From Micromonospora rubida (GTDB lineage: Bacteria > Actinomycetota > Actinomycetes > Mycobacteriales > Micromonosporaceae), in NCBI RefSeq assembly GCF_009908295.1, contig NZ_JAAALO010000003.1, forward strand, positions 1 to 64,000: a DNA stretch of 64,000 nt. The letters run 5' to 3'. Position numbers and translations under genes: made by a program. Below are positions 15,980-27,588 of this stretch, piece by piece (position 1 is the first letter of the stretch; each line of letters begins with the position of its first letter). The notes beneath the pieces are model-generated. The model had not been told where the DNA came from. It saw only the letters and a program-made list of their open reading frames with translations, and did not search any database.

Positions 15980-17701
15980 TCAGATCCAGCGGCCGTCGAG
16001 CCACATCCGGGCGGACCACTCGGCGTACGGCAGCAGCTTTCCCACGAAGATCGGATAGAAGTACGCGAAGCAGAGCGCGACCAGCAGCACGTACGCGCCG
16101 ACCGCGATCCCGCCGATCAGCCGTCGGTCGGCCGCGTCGTCGCTCAGCACGGCGGGCTGGTCCCCGGCCGCCGACCGGGCCCCGGCGGGGGCCGGGGAGG
16201 CGATGGCGCCCAGCACGTAGACCACCGCCAGCACCAGGAACGGCAGGGCCGGCGCGGCGTAGAAGGAGAACATCGTCCGCCCGTCCAGGGCGAACCAGAA
16301 CCAGGGCAGCAGGCCGGCCGCCGCACAGAGCAGGATCGCCCCGGCCCGCCAGTCCCGCCGGGCCGCGCCGATCCAGGCCGCCCCGAACAGGGCGGGCAGG
16401 AACGACCACCACAGCAACGGCGTGCCGAGCAGCAGGATCTCGGAGGCGCAGGTCGGCGCTCCGCAGCCGCCGTCACCGGACCAGTAGAAGGCCACCGGCC
16501 GGCCGAGCAGCAGCCACTGCCACGGCCAGGACTGGTACTTGTGTGGCTCGTCGAGCTGGGTGTGGAAGCCGTACGCGGCCTTGTGGTATTCCCACAGGTT
16601 GTTCAGCGCACCGAGGTACGGGGTGTCGCTGAGCTCTTTCACGTTCGGGTACCGGGCGGCGAGCCGGTAGTAGCCGTCGTCGGTCAGCAGCCAGCCCGAC
16701 CAGGTGGCCACGTAGGTGACGACCATCAGCACCCCGGCCAGGGCAAGCCAGGGCACCTCGTCGAGCAGGGCGTCGCGCCAGGGCCGGCGCACCCCGGCGG
16801 ACCGGCGGACGCCGACCTCCCAGAACAGGGCCAGCAGCGCGAAGGCCGGCAGGAAGTAGACCCCGCTCCACTTCACCGCGCAGGCGCAGCCGAGCAGCAC
16901 CCCAGCCGCCAGCCGCCACCAGGGCCAGTTCCGCCAGCCGCCGGCCGGCCGGCCGGCCCGCCCCGGGGTGGTGGGGTCCAGCCCGGCCTCCAGCGCCCGG
17001 CTCCACCGCCGGCGCCGGGCGTCCCGGTCGAGGACCAGGGCGCCGAACGCGGCCAGCACGAACAGCAGCAGGAAGATGTCGAGCAGGGCGGTGCGGGAGA
17101 GCACCAGGTGGAAGCCGTCCAGGGCGAGCAGCAGGCCGGCGGCGCAGCCGAGGGTGGTGGAGCGGAACAGCCGGCGGCCGATGCGGACCAGCAGCAGCAC
17201 CGACACGATGCCGGCGATCGCGGCGCCGAAGCGCCAGCCGAACTCCGGAGCGGTGGTCATCAGGTGCCCCGGCACGGAGATGTTGTGCTCGGCGTCGGAG
17301 TAGCCGAAGGCCCACTCGCCGAGCCCGATCAGCCACTTGCCCAGCGGCGGGTGCACCACGTACGACGGGCCGTTGTCCTTGTAGTTCCACTCGACGCCCT
17401 TGTCGACCAGCCCCCAGCCGTCGCGGGCGTAGTAGATCTCGTCGAAGATCTTGCCCTTCGGGCCGCTGAGGCCGACCAGGCGCAGGATCGCCGCGATCGC
17501 CACCACGACGGCGGTGGCCAGCCACGAGTTGACGTCCAGCCGGGCGTCGACGGTCGCCAGCCGCCGCCGCACGATCGCGGCGACGCCCCCACCGCCGCTG
17601 GTGGGGGGAGGTGCGGATTCCTCGGTCGCGGCGCCGGCCCCGGCGTGCTCCGATTCCGCCCGGCCCGCGCTCGCGCTCTGCGCTGTCGACGCACTCGTCA
17701 C
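15980..17701 (-). CDS. Protein O-mannosyltransferase (PMT family, GT39)
   Basis: 573 residues, a polytopic membrane enzyme that moves mannose from polyprenyl-phosphate-mannose to Ser/Thr of exported proteins. After a disordered N-terminus and a first span (about 61-79), the first external loop carries the catalytic Asp-Glu in IFDEIYYARD (D87 E88) and the HPPLGKW motif (117-123). Many further spans follow, with a final cytoplasmic tail. It sits divergent from rsmI, a pairing conserved in actinobacteria. GTG 17701 is preferred; an upstream frame to 17761 would overlap the rsmI control region. Confidence 0.9.
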   Translation of the reverse strand: MTSASTAQSASAGRAESEHAGAGAATEESAPPPTSGGGGVAAIVRRRLATVDARLDVNSWLATAVVVAIAAILRLVGLSGPKGKIFDEIYYARDGWGLVDKGVEWNYKDNGPSYVVHPPLGKWLIGLGEWAFGYSDAEHNISVPGHLMTTAPEFGWRFGAAIAGIVSVLLLVRIGRRLFRSTTLGCAAGLLLALDGFHLVLSRTALLDIFLLLFVLAAFGALVLDRDARRRRWSRALEAGLDPTTPGRAGRPAGGWRNWPWWRLAAGVLLGCACAVKWSGVYFLPAFALLALFWEVGVRRSAGVRRPWRDALLDEVPWLALAGVLMVVTYVATWSGWLLTDDGYYRLAARYPNVKELSDTPYLGALNNLWEYHKAAYGFHTQLDEPHKYQSWPWQWLLLGRPVAFYWSGDGGCGAPTCASEILLLGTPLLWWSFLPALFGAAWIGAARRDWRAGAILLCAAAGLLPWFWFALDGRTMFSFYAAPALPFLVLAVVYVLGAIASPAPAGARSAAGDQPAVLSDDAADRRLIGGIAVGAYVLLVALCFAYFYPIFVGKLLPYAEWSARMWLDGRWI

Positions 17702-17784
17702 GAGGCGATCGTAGGCTGCGGAGGTGCCCGGTGGCGCCCGTCGTCCTCGATACCGGAACAACTGTCGATGAAGGAGTAGGTCTC

Positions 17785-18633
17785 GTGGGTGAAATGTCCG
17801 AAGTTGGCCGCCTGGTCCTCCTCGGCGCGCCGCTCGGCAACCCAGCCGACGCGTCCGCCCGGTTCCGCGAGGTGCTCGCCGCCGCCGACGTGGTCGCCGC
17901 CGAGGACACCCGGCGGCTCACCCGGCTGGCCCGGGACCTCGACATCACCGTGCCCGGCCGGATCGTCTCCTACTTCGAGGGCAACGAGGAGCGCCGCACC
18001 CCCGAGCTGGTCGAGGTGCTCCGCGAGGGGTACGTCGTCGCCCTGGTCACCGACGGCGGGATGCCCAGCGTCTCCGACCCCGGGTACCGGCTGGTCCGGG
18101 CCGCGCTCGACGCCGGTGTGCCGGTGACCGCCGCCCCCGGGCCGAGCGCCGTCACCACCGCGCTGGCCCTGTCCGGGCTGCCCAGCGACCGGTTCTGCTT
18201 CGAGGGCTTCCTGCCCCGCACGCCCGGCGCCCGGCGCTCCCGGCTGCGCGCCCTGGCCGCCGAGGAGCGGACCCTGGTGATCTTCGAGGCCCCGCACCGG
18301 ATCGCCGGCGCGCTCGCCGACCTGGCCGCCGCGTTCGGCGCCGACCGGCCGGCGGCGCTCTGCCGCGAGCTGACCAAGACGTACGAGGAGGTGGTCCGCC
18401 GGCCGCTCGGCGAACTGGCCACCTGGGCCGCCGACAGCGGGCCGCGCGGCGAGATCACCCTGGTGGTGGCCGGTGCCGAGCCGGCCGCCGCCGAGCGACC
18501 GGACGACGCGACGCTGCGCGCCGCCGTGGCCGAACGGGAGGCCGCCGGCCTGTCCCGGCGAGACGCGATCAGCGAGGTCGCCACCGGGTACGGCCTGCGC
18601 CGCCGCGACGTCTACGCGGTCGTGCACGCCTGA
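17785..18633 (+). CDS. rsmI: 16S rRNA (cytidine1402-2'-O)-methyltransferase RsmI
   Basis: 282 residues. It methylates the ribose of C1402 in the decoding centre of 16S rRNA using SAM. Family motifs are intact: LLGAPLGNPADASAR near the N-terminus (usually GNLGD in other bacteria), AAEDTRRL, VTDGGMPSVSDPG, and AAPGPSAVTTALALSGL. AAGGAG at 17771-17776 is 8 bases before GTG 17785 but 17 before ATG 17794, so the GTG is chosen. It is divergent from the PMT gene, with about 80 bp shared between the starts. Confidence 0.93.
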   Translation: MGEMSEVGRLVLLGAPLGNPADASARFREVLAAADVVAAEDTRRLTRLARDLDITVPGRIVSYFEGNEERRTPELVEVLREGYVVALVTDGGMPSVSDPGYRLVRAALDAGVPVTAAPGPSAVTTALALSGLPSDRFCFEGFLPRTPGARRSRLRALAAEERTLVIFEAPHRIAGALADLAAAFGADRPAALCRELTKTYEEVVRRPLGELATWAADSGPRGEITLVVAGAEPAAAERPDDATLRAAVAEREAAGLSRRDAISEVATGYGLRRRDVYAVVHA

Positions 18634-18652
18634 GGTGTCCTGACGGTCGCCC

Positions 18653-18675
18653 CCCCGCCGCCCCGGCCGGCGGGG
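18653..18675. terminator. Short GC-rich hairpin between convergent genes
   Basis: An 8-bp stem (18653-18660 with 18668-18675) and 7-base loop lie between rsmI and the opposing membrane-protein gene; a plausible shared terminator. Confidence 0.45.
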
Positions 18676-18677
18676 CG

Positions 18678-19613
18678 TCACCAGGCGTCGACAAGGAAGC
18701 CGGCCGTGATCACGAGCGGGCCGGCCACGGCGGCGGCCACCGCCCAGCGGCGGGCCCGCCGGTCGGCGAACAGGGTGGCACCGGTGCACCGGGCGATCGC
18801 CCCGCCGCACGCCAACACCAGCAGCAGCCCGAGCAGCCAGCTCAGGTGGCGGCCGACCCCGGTGTCGGCGTACGCCGCGTCGGACGCCGGACCGGTCATC
18901 GCGGCCGGCAGGACGGAGCCGGTGGCGCTGCGCTCGGTGGGCACCCCGCTGATCCGCACCCCGAACGTGACGAACCGGCCGTCGTCGGCGGTGAAGATCC
19001 CCCGGCAGCGCTGGGTCAGCCCGCCTCCGGTGCACTCGCCGATCACCACGGTGCCGGCGACGCGGTGCCCGACGGCCAGCCAGAACGGGCCCGCGCTCAC
19101 CCAGGCGAAGAAGGCGGCGAGCAGGCTCAGCGCCAGCAGCGCGGAGAGCCCCTGCCAGGGCTCCGGCGGCCGGGCGGGGCGGTCGGCCCGCCGCCGTCGG
19201 GCCCGGGCACCGGCCGCCCGGTCGCCGTCGCCGCGCCGCCACCGGCCGTGTCCCTCCCCCAGCGGCGTGCCGTCCCAGTGCACCTCCTCGATCGGCGCCC
19301 AGAACAGCCCGTCGTCGGACCCCGACGGGTCGCCGACGGCGGTTCCCGGGCGGGGCCGGCCGCCCGGCTGCCGGACCGGGACCCGGCGCGGCACGGCGCC
19401 GACCGGTGCCCCGGTGGTCGGCTCCACCTCCACCGGCCGGCCGGGGCCGCCGGTGGCCTGCCCGGGCACGACGCCCGAACCGGCCGTCCCGGACGCGGCG
19501 GTCGACCCGGCCAGCAGCGCGCCCGGCCCGGGCGGCGGGTCGTCGTCGCGGGCCGACCCGGCGGGCGGCTCCTCGTGCTCTGGGGCGGCTCGTCTGGCGG
19601 TCACGGGCTTCAT
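18678..19613 (-). CDS. Membrane protein of unknown function
   Basis: 311 residues. The N-terminal 150 are low-complexity Pro/Gly/Ala and probably disordered, followed by an Arg-rich juxtamembrane patch ([15 protein letters not shown]) and three hydrophobic segments ([47 protein letters not shown]). Between the first two lies an external loop with a Cys pair (GECTGGG, QRCRGIF). No domain recognised. ATG 19613 is favoured over a longer frame to 19826 whose translation has no protein-like features and which would overlap the metG start. Confidence 0.6.
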   Translation of the reverse strand: MKPVTARRAAPEHEEPPAGSARDDDPPPGPGALLAGSTAASGTAGSGVVPGQATGGPGRPVEVEPTTGAPVGAVPRRVPVRQPGGRPRPGTAVGDPSGSDDGLFWAPIEEVHWDGTPLGEGHGRWRRGDGDRAAGARARRRRADRPARPPEPWQGLSALLALSLLAAFFAWVSAGPFWLAVGHRVAGTVVIGECTGGGLTQRCRGIFTADDGRFVTFGVRISGVPTERSATGSVLPAAMTGPASDAAYADTGVGRHLSWLLGLLLVLACGGAIARCTGATLFADRRARRWAVAAAVAGPLVITAGFLVDAW

Positions 19614-19810
19614 TGGACACCGGTCGGGGTGGGTGTCCAGGCAGCTCAGCCCGCGTGTCGACGACAAATCGGGCAACGGTCGCCCCCCCGGCGCCGTCCG
19701 GTCGCCGAGGCCCCCTCGACCTGCCCTCGTACGCGCCGGGCCGGGCCGGGCCGACGCGGCGTCGGCCGCCCGGGTGGCCCGTTGGTTCGCGGGGCACCCG
19801 ACGAGGTCAC

Positions 19811-19816
19811 TAGGCT
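19811..19816 (+). promoter_or_regulatory. -10 element of metG
   Basis: TAGGCT ends 8 bases before ATG 19825 and no ribosome binding site is present, suggesting a leaderless metG transcript. The same hexamer precedes ispE at 24508. Confidence 0.4.
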
Positions 19817-19824
19817 TGCTGGTC

Positions 19825-21639
19825 ATGAGTCACGTTCTCGCGGCGGTAGCCTGGCCCTACGCCAACGGCCCGCGCCACATCGGCCACGTCTCCGGTTTCG
19901 GCGTTCCCTCCGACGTCTTCGCCCGGTACATGCGGATGGCCGGCCACGACGTGCTCATGGTGTCCGGCACCGACGAGCACGGCACCCCGATCCAGGTGCA
20001 GGCCGACGCCGAGGGGGTCACCCCGCGCGCGCTGGCCGACCGGTACAACCGGGTGATCGCCGAGGACCTGCGGGCGCTCGGGCTGTCGTACGACCTGTTC
20101 ACCCGCACCACCACCCGTAACCACTACGCCGTGGTGCAGGAGCTGTTCGCGGGGATGCACCGCAACGGCTACATCGTTCCGAAGGTCACCGTCGGCGCGA
20201 TCTCCCCGTCCACCGGCCGGACCCTGCCCGACCGGTACATCGAGGGCACCTGCCCGATCTGCGGGTACGACAGCGCCCGCGGCGACCAGTGCGACAACTG
20301 CGGCAACCAGCTCGACCCGGTCGACCTGATCAACCCGAAGTCCAAGATCAACGGTGAGACGCCGGAGTTCATCGAGACCGAGCACTTCTTCCTCGACCTG
20401 CCGGCCCTGGCCGACGCCCTGCGGCAGTGGCTGGACAGCCGGGAGGGCTGGCGGCCCAACGTGCTGCGGTTCTCGAAGAACCTGCTCGACGACCTCCAGC
20501 CGAGGGCGATCACCCGGGACCTGGACTGGGGGGTGCCGATCCCCCTCGACGGCTGGCGGGACCGGTCGGACAAGCGGATCTACGTCTGGTTCGACGCGGT
20601 CATCGGCTACCTGTCCGCGTCCATCGAGTGGGCCCGCCGCACCGGCGACCCGGAGGCGTGGCGGAAGTTCTGGAACCCGAAGGGCGCCGAGGGCGGCACC
20701 GACGGTGACGTGCAGAGCCACTACTTCATGGGCAAGGACAACATCGTCTTCCACTCGGTGATCTGGCCGGCGCTGCTCGACGGCTACTCGGGCGAGGGCG
20801 CGCGCGACGGCGAGCCGGGCCGGCTGGGCCGGCTCAACCTGCCCACCGAGGTGGTCTCCAGCGAGTACCTGACGATGGAGGGGCGCAAGTTCTCCTCCTC
20901 CCGCAAGGTGGTCATCTACGTCCGGGACTTCCTGGAGCGGTACGACGCCGACGCGCTGCGCTACTTCATCGCCGTCGCCGGCCCGGAGAGCAACGACACC
21001 GACTTCACCTGGGCCGAGTTCCTCCGCCGCAACAACGACGAGCTGGTCGCCGGCTGGGGCAACCTGGTCAACCGGTCCGTCTCGATGGCGGCGAAGAACT
21101 TCGGGGTGATCCCGCCGGTCGACCCGGCGGGGCTCACCGAGGCCGACGAGGCGCTGCTCGCCACCGCCCGGGCCGGCTTCGAGACCGTCGGCGACCTGAT
21201 CGGCCGGCACCGGCAGAAGCAGGCCATCGGCGAGGCGATGCGGGTCGTCGCCGAGGCCAACAAGTACCTCTCCGACCAGGCCCCGTGGAAGCTCAAGGAC
21301 GAGGCGGACAAGCCCCGGATGGGCACCATCCTGCACGTCGCCCTCCAGGTGGTCAGCGACGCGAACACGCTGCTGACCCCGTTCCTGCCGCACTCCGCGC
21401 AGAAGATCCACGAGCTGCTCGGCGGCACCGGCGTGCACGCGCCGATGCCCGTGCTGGAGGAGGTCGACGACCTCGACGGCGGGCCCGCGTACCCGGTGCT
21501 GACCGGGGACTACACGGTCGGGACGCGCTGGGAGTCCGTACCGCTGGAGGCGGGCCGGCCGCTCGCGGCGCCGAAGCCGGTCTTCCGCAAGCTCGACCCG
21601 TCGATCGTCGACGAGGAACTGGCCCGGCTCGCCGGCTGA
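19825..21639 (+). CDS. metG: Methionyl-tRNA synthetase
   Basis: 604 residues, class I synthetase charging tRNA-Met. The HIGH motif is at 18-21 (PRHIGHVSG), the zinc-binding knuckle Cys at 143, 146, 156 and 159 (CPICG...CDNCG), and the KMSKS-type loop as KFSSS at 355-359. The C-terminal helical anticodon-binding region is present; there is no extra tRNA-binding EMAP domain, so this is the compact four-cysteine type. It begins the conserved block metG-tatD-rsmA-ispE, interrupted here by an opposing hydrolase gene. Confidence 0.97.
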   Translation: MSHVLAAVAWPYANGPRHIGHVSGFGVPSDVFARYMRMAGHDVLMVSGTDEHGTPIQVQADAEGVTPRALADRYNRVIAEDLRALGLSYDLFTRTTTRNHYAVVQELFAGMHRNGYIVPKVTVGAISPSTGRTLPDRYIEGTCPICGYDSARGDQCDNCGNQLDPVDLINPKSKINGETPEFIETEHFFLDLPALADALRQWLDSREGWRPNVLRFSKNLLDDLQPRAITRDLDWGVPIPLDGWRDRSDKRIYVWFDAVIGYLSASIEWARRTGDPEAWRKFWNPKGAEGGTDGDVQSHYFMGKDNIVFHSVIWPALLDGYSGEGARDGEPGRLGRLNLPTEVVSSEYLTMEGRKFSSSRKVVIYVRDFLERYDADALRYFIAVAGPESNDTDFTWAEFLRRNNDELVAGWGNLVNRSVSMAAKNFGVIPPVDPAGLTEADEALLATARAGFETVGDLIGRHRQKQAIGEAMRVVAEANKYLSDQAPWKLKDEADKPRMGTILHVALQVVSDANTLLTPFLPHSAQKIHELLGGTGVHAPMPVLEEVDDLDGGPAYPVLTGDYTVGTRWESVPLEAGRPLAAPKPVFRKLDPSIVDEELARLAG

Positions 21640-21640
21640 C

Positions 21641-21710
21641 CACCGAGCCGGTCCGACCCACCGAGCCGGTCCGACCCACCGCCGGTCCGACCCACCGCGC
21701 TGGTTCGACC
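21641..21710. repeat. Tandem 18-bp repeat just after metG
   Basis: Four units of CACCGAGCCGGTCCGACC start 2 bases after the metG stop: two exact copies (21641-21658, 21659-21676), a third lacking two bases (21677-21692) and a fourth with four substitutions (21693-21710). Non-coding; function unknown. Confidence 0.85.
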
Positions 21711-21722
21711 CGCTGCGCCGAC

Positions 21723-21746
21723 GCGGTCCCCGCCCCCGGGGACCGC
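21723..21746. terminator. Terminator between metG and the convergent hydrolase gene
   Basis: A perfect 9-bp stem (21723-21731 with 21738-21746) and a 6-base loop, 26 bases before the hydrolase stop codon; suitable for both directions. Confidence 0.65.
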
Positions 21747-21772
21747 GCCGGCGGTACGGCCGTCGGGCGGCC

Positions 21773-22624
21773 TCAGCGTTGGCTCATCGCCGGGGCCACC
21801 ACGAACTCCAGGATCGCGCGGTTGACCTCGTCGCTGTTGGTCCACGGGATGCCGTGCGGTGCTCCCTTGAGCGTGGTCAGCCGGCTGTCGGGCAGCATCG
21901 ACTGCAACCGCTGCCCGGTCGCCGCGTACGGCAGCACCCGGTCCTGGTCGCCCTGCACGATCAGCACCGGCACGTCGATCCGGGGCAGGTCCGGCCGGAA
22001 GTCGGTCAGCCAGGCGTCCACGCACTGGTACGTGCCGATCGCCGAGGCCCGCGTGCCGATGTCCCAGTGCGCCCGGTACGCCTCCTCGCTGACTGATTTG
22101 CCCTTGTTGTCCGCATAGTTGAAGAAGTTGTCGCAGAAGCTGGTGAGGAACGCGAACCGGTCGGCGAGGATCGCCTGCTGGAACCCGTCGAACAGGCTCC
22201 GGTCCACCCCCTCCGGGTTGTCGGCGGTCTTCAGCAGGAACGGCGCGAGCGGGGCGAGCAGCACCGCCCGGTCCACCCGGCCCGACCCGTACGTGCCGAG
22301 GTAGCGAACCACCTCCCCGGTGCCCATCGAGTGCCCGATCAGGATCGTGTTGCTCAGGTCCAGCTCGGTCATCAACACGTCCAGGTCGGCCGCGAACGTG
22401 TCGTAGTCGTACCCGGCGGCCGGCTGGCTGGAGTTCCCGAAGCCCCGCCGGTCGTACGTGATCGTGCGGTAGCCGGCGGCGAGCAGGGCGCTGGTCTGCT
22501 TCTCCCAGGTCGCCCCGTTGAACGGGAACCCGTGGATCAGCACCACCGGCTGCCCGGCGCCGTGGTCCTCGTAGTACAGGTCGATGGGCGCGGAGTTCTC
22601 CGCGCCGACGGTCATGAAGGGCAT
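21773..22624 (-). CDS. Alpha/beta hydrolase, non-haem haloperoxidase/esterase type
   Basis: 283 residues. Motifs: oxyanion-hole HGFPFNG (31-37), DRRGFGNSSQP (58-68), nucleophile elbow GHSMGTGE with Ser99, a later GDQDRVLPY Asp region and GAPHGIPW near the C-terminus with the catalytic His. The pattern matches the cofactor-free chloroperoxidase/arylesterase group; the natural substrate is unknown. ATG 22624 yields the family N-terminus. It interrupts the usual metG-tatD pairing and is divergent from tatD with a 117-bp gap. Confidence 0.88.
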   Translation of the reverse strand: MPFMTVGAENSAPIDLYYEDHGAGQPVVLIHGFPFNGATWEKQTSALLAAGYRTITYDRRGFGNSSQPAAGYDYDTFAADLDVLMTELDLSNTILIGHSMGTGEVVRYLGTYGSGRVDRAVLLAPLAPFLLKTADNPEGVDRSLFDGFQQAILADRFAFLTSFCDNFFNYADNKGKSVSEEAYRAHWDIGTRASAIGTYQCVDAWLTDFRPDLPRIDVPVLIVQGDQDRVLPYAATGQRLQSMLPDSRLTTLKGAPHGIPWTNSDEVNRAILEFVVAPAMSQR

Positions 22625-22741
22625 GTCGTCTCCCGGAGCGGGGTCGGGGCCGTCGGACGCCCGGCGCATTCCCGGCCCTCCCGCCGTTATGCCCGCCCAC
22701 CACCGCTCCGGGCCGACCGGCGGTGTGTGATGCTGACGGCG

Positions 22742-23644
22742 ATGACAGAGCCGACTGAGTCCCGCCGCCAGCGGGCCACCCGCCGGGCCGGGGAGTTCCC
22801 GCCCGCGCCCGAGCCGTTGCCCCGCCCCGTGCCGGACAGCCACACCCACCTGGACATCACCGTCACCGAGGCCGGCGCCCCGGCCGGCGGGGCGGGCGGG
22901 AACGCCGCCGCCGACGACCCGGTCGCAGCGGCCGTCGCGGTGGCCGCCGAGGCCGGCGTGGACCGGCTCGTCCAGGTCGGCGTGGACGTGGCGTCCTCCG
23001 CGTGGAGCGCCGACGCGGCCGACCGCTACCCGGCGGTGCTGGCCACCGTCGCCCTGCACCCCAACGAGGCGCCCCGGCTGGCAGACCTCGACGAGGCGCT
23101 GCGGCAGATCGAGGCGCTCGCGGCCCGGGACCGGGTGCGCGGGATCGGCGAGACCGGGATGGACTTCTTCCGCACCGGCGACGAGGGCCGGGCCGCGCAG
23201 GAGGAGAGCTTCCGGGCGCACGTCGCCATTGCCAAGCGGTACGGCAAGGCCCTGGTCGTCCATGACCGGGACGCGCACGCCGACGTGCTGCGGATCCTCG
23301 ACGACGAGGGCGCCCCGGACACCGTCGTGCTGCACTGCTTCTCCGGCGACGCCGGGTTCGCCGCCGACTGCGTGCGCCGCGGCTACCTGCTCAGCTTCGC
23401 GGGCACCGTCACCTTCGGCAGCGCCGTCGCGCTGCGCGAGGCCGCCGCCCTCACCCCGCTCGACCAGCTCCTGGTGGAGACCGACGCGCCGTACCTCACC
23501 CCCACCCCGCACCGGGGGCGGCCCAACGCGTCGTACCTGATCCCGCTCACCGTGCGGGCGCTGGCCGCGACCACCGGCGCGGACCTCGACGAGCTGTGCG
23601 CGGCGCTGTCGGCCAACGGCGAGCGCGCGTTCGGCCCGTGGTGA
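22742..23644 (+). CDS. TatD-family metal-dependent deoxyribonuclease
   Basis: 300 residues, a TIM-barrel hydrolase of the amidohydrolase superfamily. Metal ligands visible: HTH at 34-36, [10 protein letters not shown] (Glu), [16 protein letters not shown] and VETDAPYL. A Gly/Ala-rich insertion after the first strand ([17 protein letters not shown]) is unusual but common in high-GC relatives. The enzyme trims DNA 3' ends in repair (family knowledge). Its stop codon overlaps the GTG start of rsmA. Confidence 0.93.
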   Translation: MTEPTESRRQRATRRAGEFPPAPEPLPRPVPDSHTHLDITVTEAGAPAGGAGGNAAADDPVAAAVAVAAEAGVDRLVQVGVDVASSAWSADAADRYPAVLATVALHPNEAPRLADLDEALRQIEALAARDRVRGIGETGMDFFRTGDEGRAAQEESFRAHVAIAKRYGKALVVHDRDAHADVLRILDDEGAPDTVVLHCFSGDAGFAADCVRRGYLLSFAGTVTFGSAVALREAAALTPLDQLLVETDAPYLTPTPHRGRPNASYLIPLTVRALAATTGADLDELCAALSANGERAFGPW

Positions 23645-24510
23645 CCGGCCTGCTCGGCCCGGCGGAGATCCGGGAACTCGCCGCCCGCCTCGGCGTGCAC
23701 CCGACCAAGAAGCTCGGCCAGAACTTCGTGCACGACCCGAACACCGTCCGCCGGATCGTCACCGTCGCCGGCCTGGCCCCGGACGACGTCGCCCTGGAGG
23801 TCGGCCCCGGCCTCGGCTCACTCACCCTGGCCCTGCTGCCGGTGGCCGCGCACACCCACGCCGTGGAGCTCGACGCGACGCTGGCCGCCGCGCTGCCGGA
23901 GACCGCCGCCCGGTTCGCCGGGCCGGCCGCCGCCCGGCTGACCGTGCACCACGCCGACGCCCTGCGGATCGGCGCCGCCGAGCTGGCCGACCCCGCGCCG
24001 ACCGCGCTGGTGGCGAACCTGCCGTACAACGTGGCGGTGCCGGTGGTGCTGCACCTGCTGGCCGAGCTGCCCAGCCTCCGGCACGGCCTGGTGATGGTGC
24101 AGAAGGAGGTCGCCGACCGCCTCGTCGCCGGCCCCGGCTCGAAGGTCTACGGCATCCCGTCGGTCAAGCTCGCCTGGTACGCCCGCTCCCGCGCCGCCGG
24201 TAAGGTGCCGCCCAACGTGTTCTGGCCGGTGCCCAACGTCGACTCCGGCCTGGTCGCCTTCACCCGCCGCGAGCCGCCCCGCCCCGACGTGCCCCGGAAG
24301 CAGGTCTTCGCCGTCGTCGACGCCGCGTTCGCCCAGCGCCGCAAGACCCTGCGGGCCGCCCTGGCCGGCTGGGCCGGCGGCGCGGACCGGGCCGCCGCGG
24401 CGCTCACCGCCGCCGGTGTCGACCCCGGCGCGCGCGGCGAGTCGCTCACCGTCGAGCAGTTCGCCGCCATCGCCGCGTCGGCCCCGACCGCCCCGTCGGC
24501 CGAGCAGTAG
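23641..24510 (+). CDS. rsmA: 16S rRNA dimethyladenosine transferase RsmA (KsgA)
   Basis: 289 residues. It dimethylates two adjacent adenines (A1518/A1519) near the 3' end of 16S rRNA. GQNF (26-29), the SAM-binding EVGPGLGSL (53-61), and the catalytic NLPYN (about 125-129) are intact, and the C-terminal helical domain is present. GTG 23641 shares four bases (GTGA) with the tatD stop, so translation is coupled; GTG 23638 is an equally possible start. Loss of this enzyme gives kasugamycin resistance in other bacteria (established). Confidence 0.95.
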   Translation: MTGLLGPAEIRELAARLGVHPTKKLGQNFVHDPNTVRRIVTVAGLAPDDVALEVGPGLGSLTLALLPVAAHTHAVELDATLAAALPETAARFAGPAAARLTVHHADALRIGAAELADPAPTALVANLPYNVAVPVVLHLLAELPSLRHGLVMVQKEVADRLVAGPGSKVYGIPSVKLAWYARSRAAGKVPPNVFWPVPNVDSGLVAFTRREPPRPDVPRKQVFAVVDAAFAQRRKTLRAALAGWAGGADRAAAALTAAGVDPGARGESLTVEQFAAIAASAPTAPSAEQ

Positions 24511-24513
24511 GCT
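24508..24513 (+). promoter_or_regulatory. -10 element of ispE
   Basis: TAGGCT ends 6 bases before GTG 24520 and overlaps the rsmA stop codon (TAG 24508-24510). There is no ribosome binding site, so ispE may be transcribed leaderless from inside the operon. Confidence 0.4.
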
Positions 24514-24519
24514 GGCGCG

Positions 24520-25476
24520 GTGACCGAGGCCTGGGGACCGGACGACGATGACGACCAGCAGCGGCGCGGGGCCAGCGGCCCGGTCCGGGTTCGGGTGCCC
24601 GCCAAGGTCAACCTGCACCTCGGGGTGGGCCCGCTGCGCCGGGACGGCTACCACGAGCTGAACACCGTCTACCACGCCATCTCGATCTACGACGAGCTCA
24701 CCGCCCGCCGCGGCGACACCCTCACCCTGACGATGGAGGGGGAGGGCACCGGCGAGCTGGCCCTGGACGACACCAACCTGGCCATCCGGGCGGCCCGCGC
24801 CCTCGCCGGGTACGCGGGCGTCCCGCCGCACGTCCGGCTGCACCTGCGCAAGCAGATCCCGCTGGCCGGTGGGCTGGCCGGCGGCAGCGCCGACGCCGCC
24901 GCCGCGCTGGTCGCCTGCGATGCCCTCTGGGGCACCGGGCTGTCCCGCGACGAGCTGGCCGGGATCGCCGCCGACCTCGGCTCCGACGTGCCGTTCCTGA
25001 TCTACGGCGGCACCGCGCTCGGCACCGGCCGGGGCGAGGCGGTCAGCCCCGTGCTGGCCCGCGCCAACTCCTGGCACTGGGTGGTGGCCATCGCCGACGG
25101 CGGGCTGTCCACCCCCGCCGCGTATGCGGAACTCGACCGGCTCCGCGAGGCCGGGGCCGCCGGCCCGCCGCTGGGCAGCACCGACGGGCTGCTCGCCGCG
25201 CTGCGTCAGCGGGACCCTCGGGTGCTCGCCGCCAGCCTCGGCAACGATCTTCAGGACGCCGCGCTCGCCATGCGCCCCTCCCTGGCCGGCACCCTGAAGG
25301 CCGGCGAGGCAGCCGGGGCGCTCGCCAGCATCGTCTCCGGCTCCGGGCCGACCTGCGTGTTCCTCGCCGCGAACGCCGACGACGCCGACCGGATCGCCGC
25401 CGAGCTGGCGACCGCCGGGGTGTGCCGCCAGGCGCGCACCGCGCACGGCCCCGTGCCGGGCGCGCGGATCGGCTGA
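24520..25476 (+). CDS. ispE: 4-diphosphocytidyl-2-C-methyl-D-erythritol kinase IspE
   Basis: 318 residues, GHMP kinase for the fourth step of the non-mevalonate isoprenoid pathway. The N-terminal catalytic Lys region (VPAKVNLHLGVGPLRRDGYH), ATP-binding PLAGGLAGGSADAAAAL, and C-terminal SGSGPTCVFL are all present. The first 20 residues (TEAWGPDDDDDQQRRGAS) are an extra acidic tail. GTG 24520 follows the rsmA stop by 9 bases and has a -10 box at 24508. Downstream ABC-F gene after a 190-bp repeat-containing gap. Confidence 0.95.
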   Translation: MTEAWGPDDDDDQQRRGASGPVRVRVPAKVNLHLGVGPLRRDGYHELNTVYHAISIYDELTARRGDTLTLTMEGEGTGELALDDTNLAIRAARALAGYAGVPPHVRLHLRKQIPLAGGLAGGSADAAAALVACDALWGTGLSRDELAGIAADLGSDVPFLIYGGTALGTGRGEAVSPVLARANSWHWVVAIADGGLSTPAAYAELDRLREAGAAGPPLGSTDGLLAALRQRDPRVLAASLGNDLQDAALAMRPSLAGTLKAGEAAGALASIVSGSGPTCVFLAANADDADRIAAELATAGVCRQARTAHGPVPGARIG

Positions 25477-25583
25477 GCCGGCAGTACGCCCCCGGGCGGG
25501 TTGAGCCGGAGTACGCCCGCCGGGCGGGCTGAGCCGGGAATACGCCCGCCGGGTGGGGCTGAGGCGTACGCCCGCCGGGGCGG
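25474..25583. repeat. Tandem repeat of about 28 bp after ispE
   Basis: Four degenerate units of TGAGCCGG-AGTACGCCCGCCGGGCGGG begin at the ispE stop codon (about 25474-25500, 25501-25528, 25529-25558, 25559-25583). Each contains the short self-complementary core GCCCGCCGGGC or a variant, so a row of small hairpins could form in the transcript. Function unknown; may act as a weak terminator or RNA stabiliser. Confidence 0.75.
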
Positions 25584-25668
25584 CCCGGAGTGTCCGCGTA
25601 CCCTTGGAGGCCAGGCGTCCCCAGGTGCCCGCCGGCACCGGGACGCCTTCATCATGAAAGGTGGGTTC

Positions 25669-27474
<1,806 letters not shown>

Positions 27475-27588
27475 GCCGGCCGGCTTTCGGAAGGCGAGCC
27501 GGCCTCGGGTGGGGGGTGTGCGGCGTCACAGCCCGCCGTGCGGGACAATCAGGTGACCCCTCACCCGCACGGTCTTGGAGACTCAGAC

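Noticed and set aside
21641..21710. Tandem 18-bp repeat as a CRISPR array
   Set aside because: Units are directly abutting with no spacers, and no cas genes are present.
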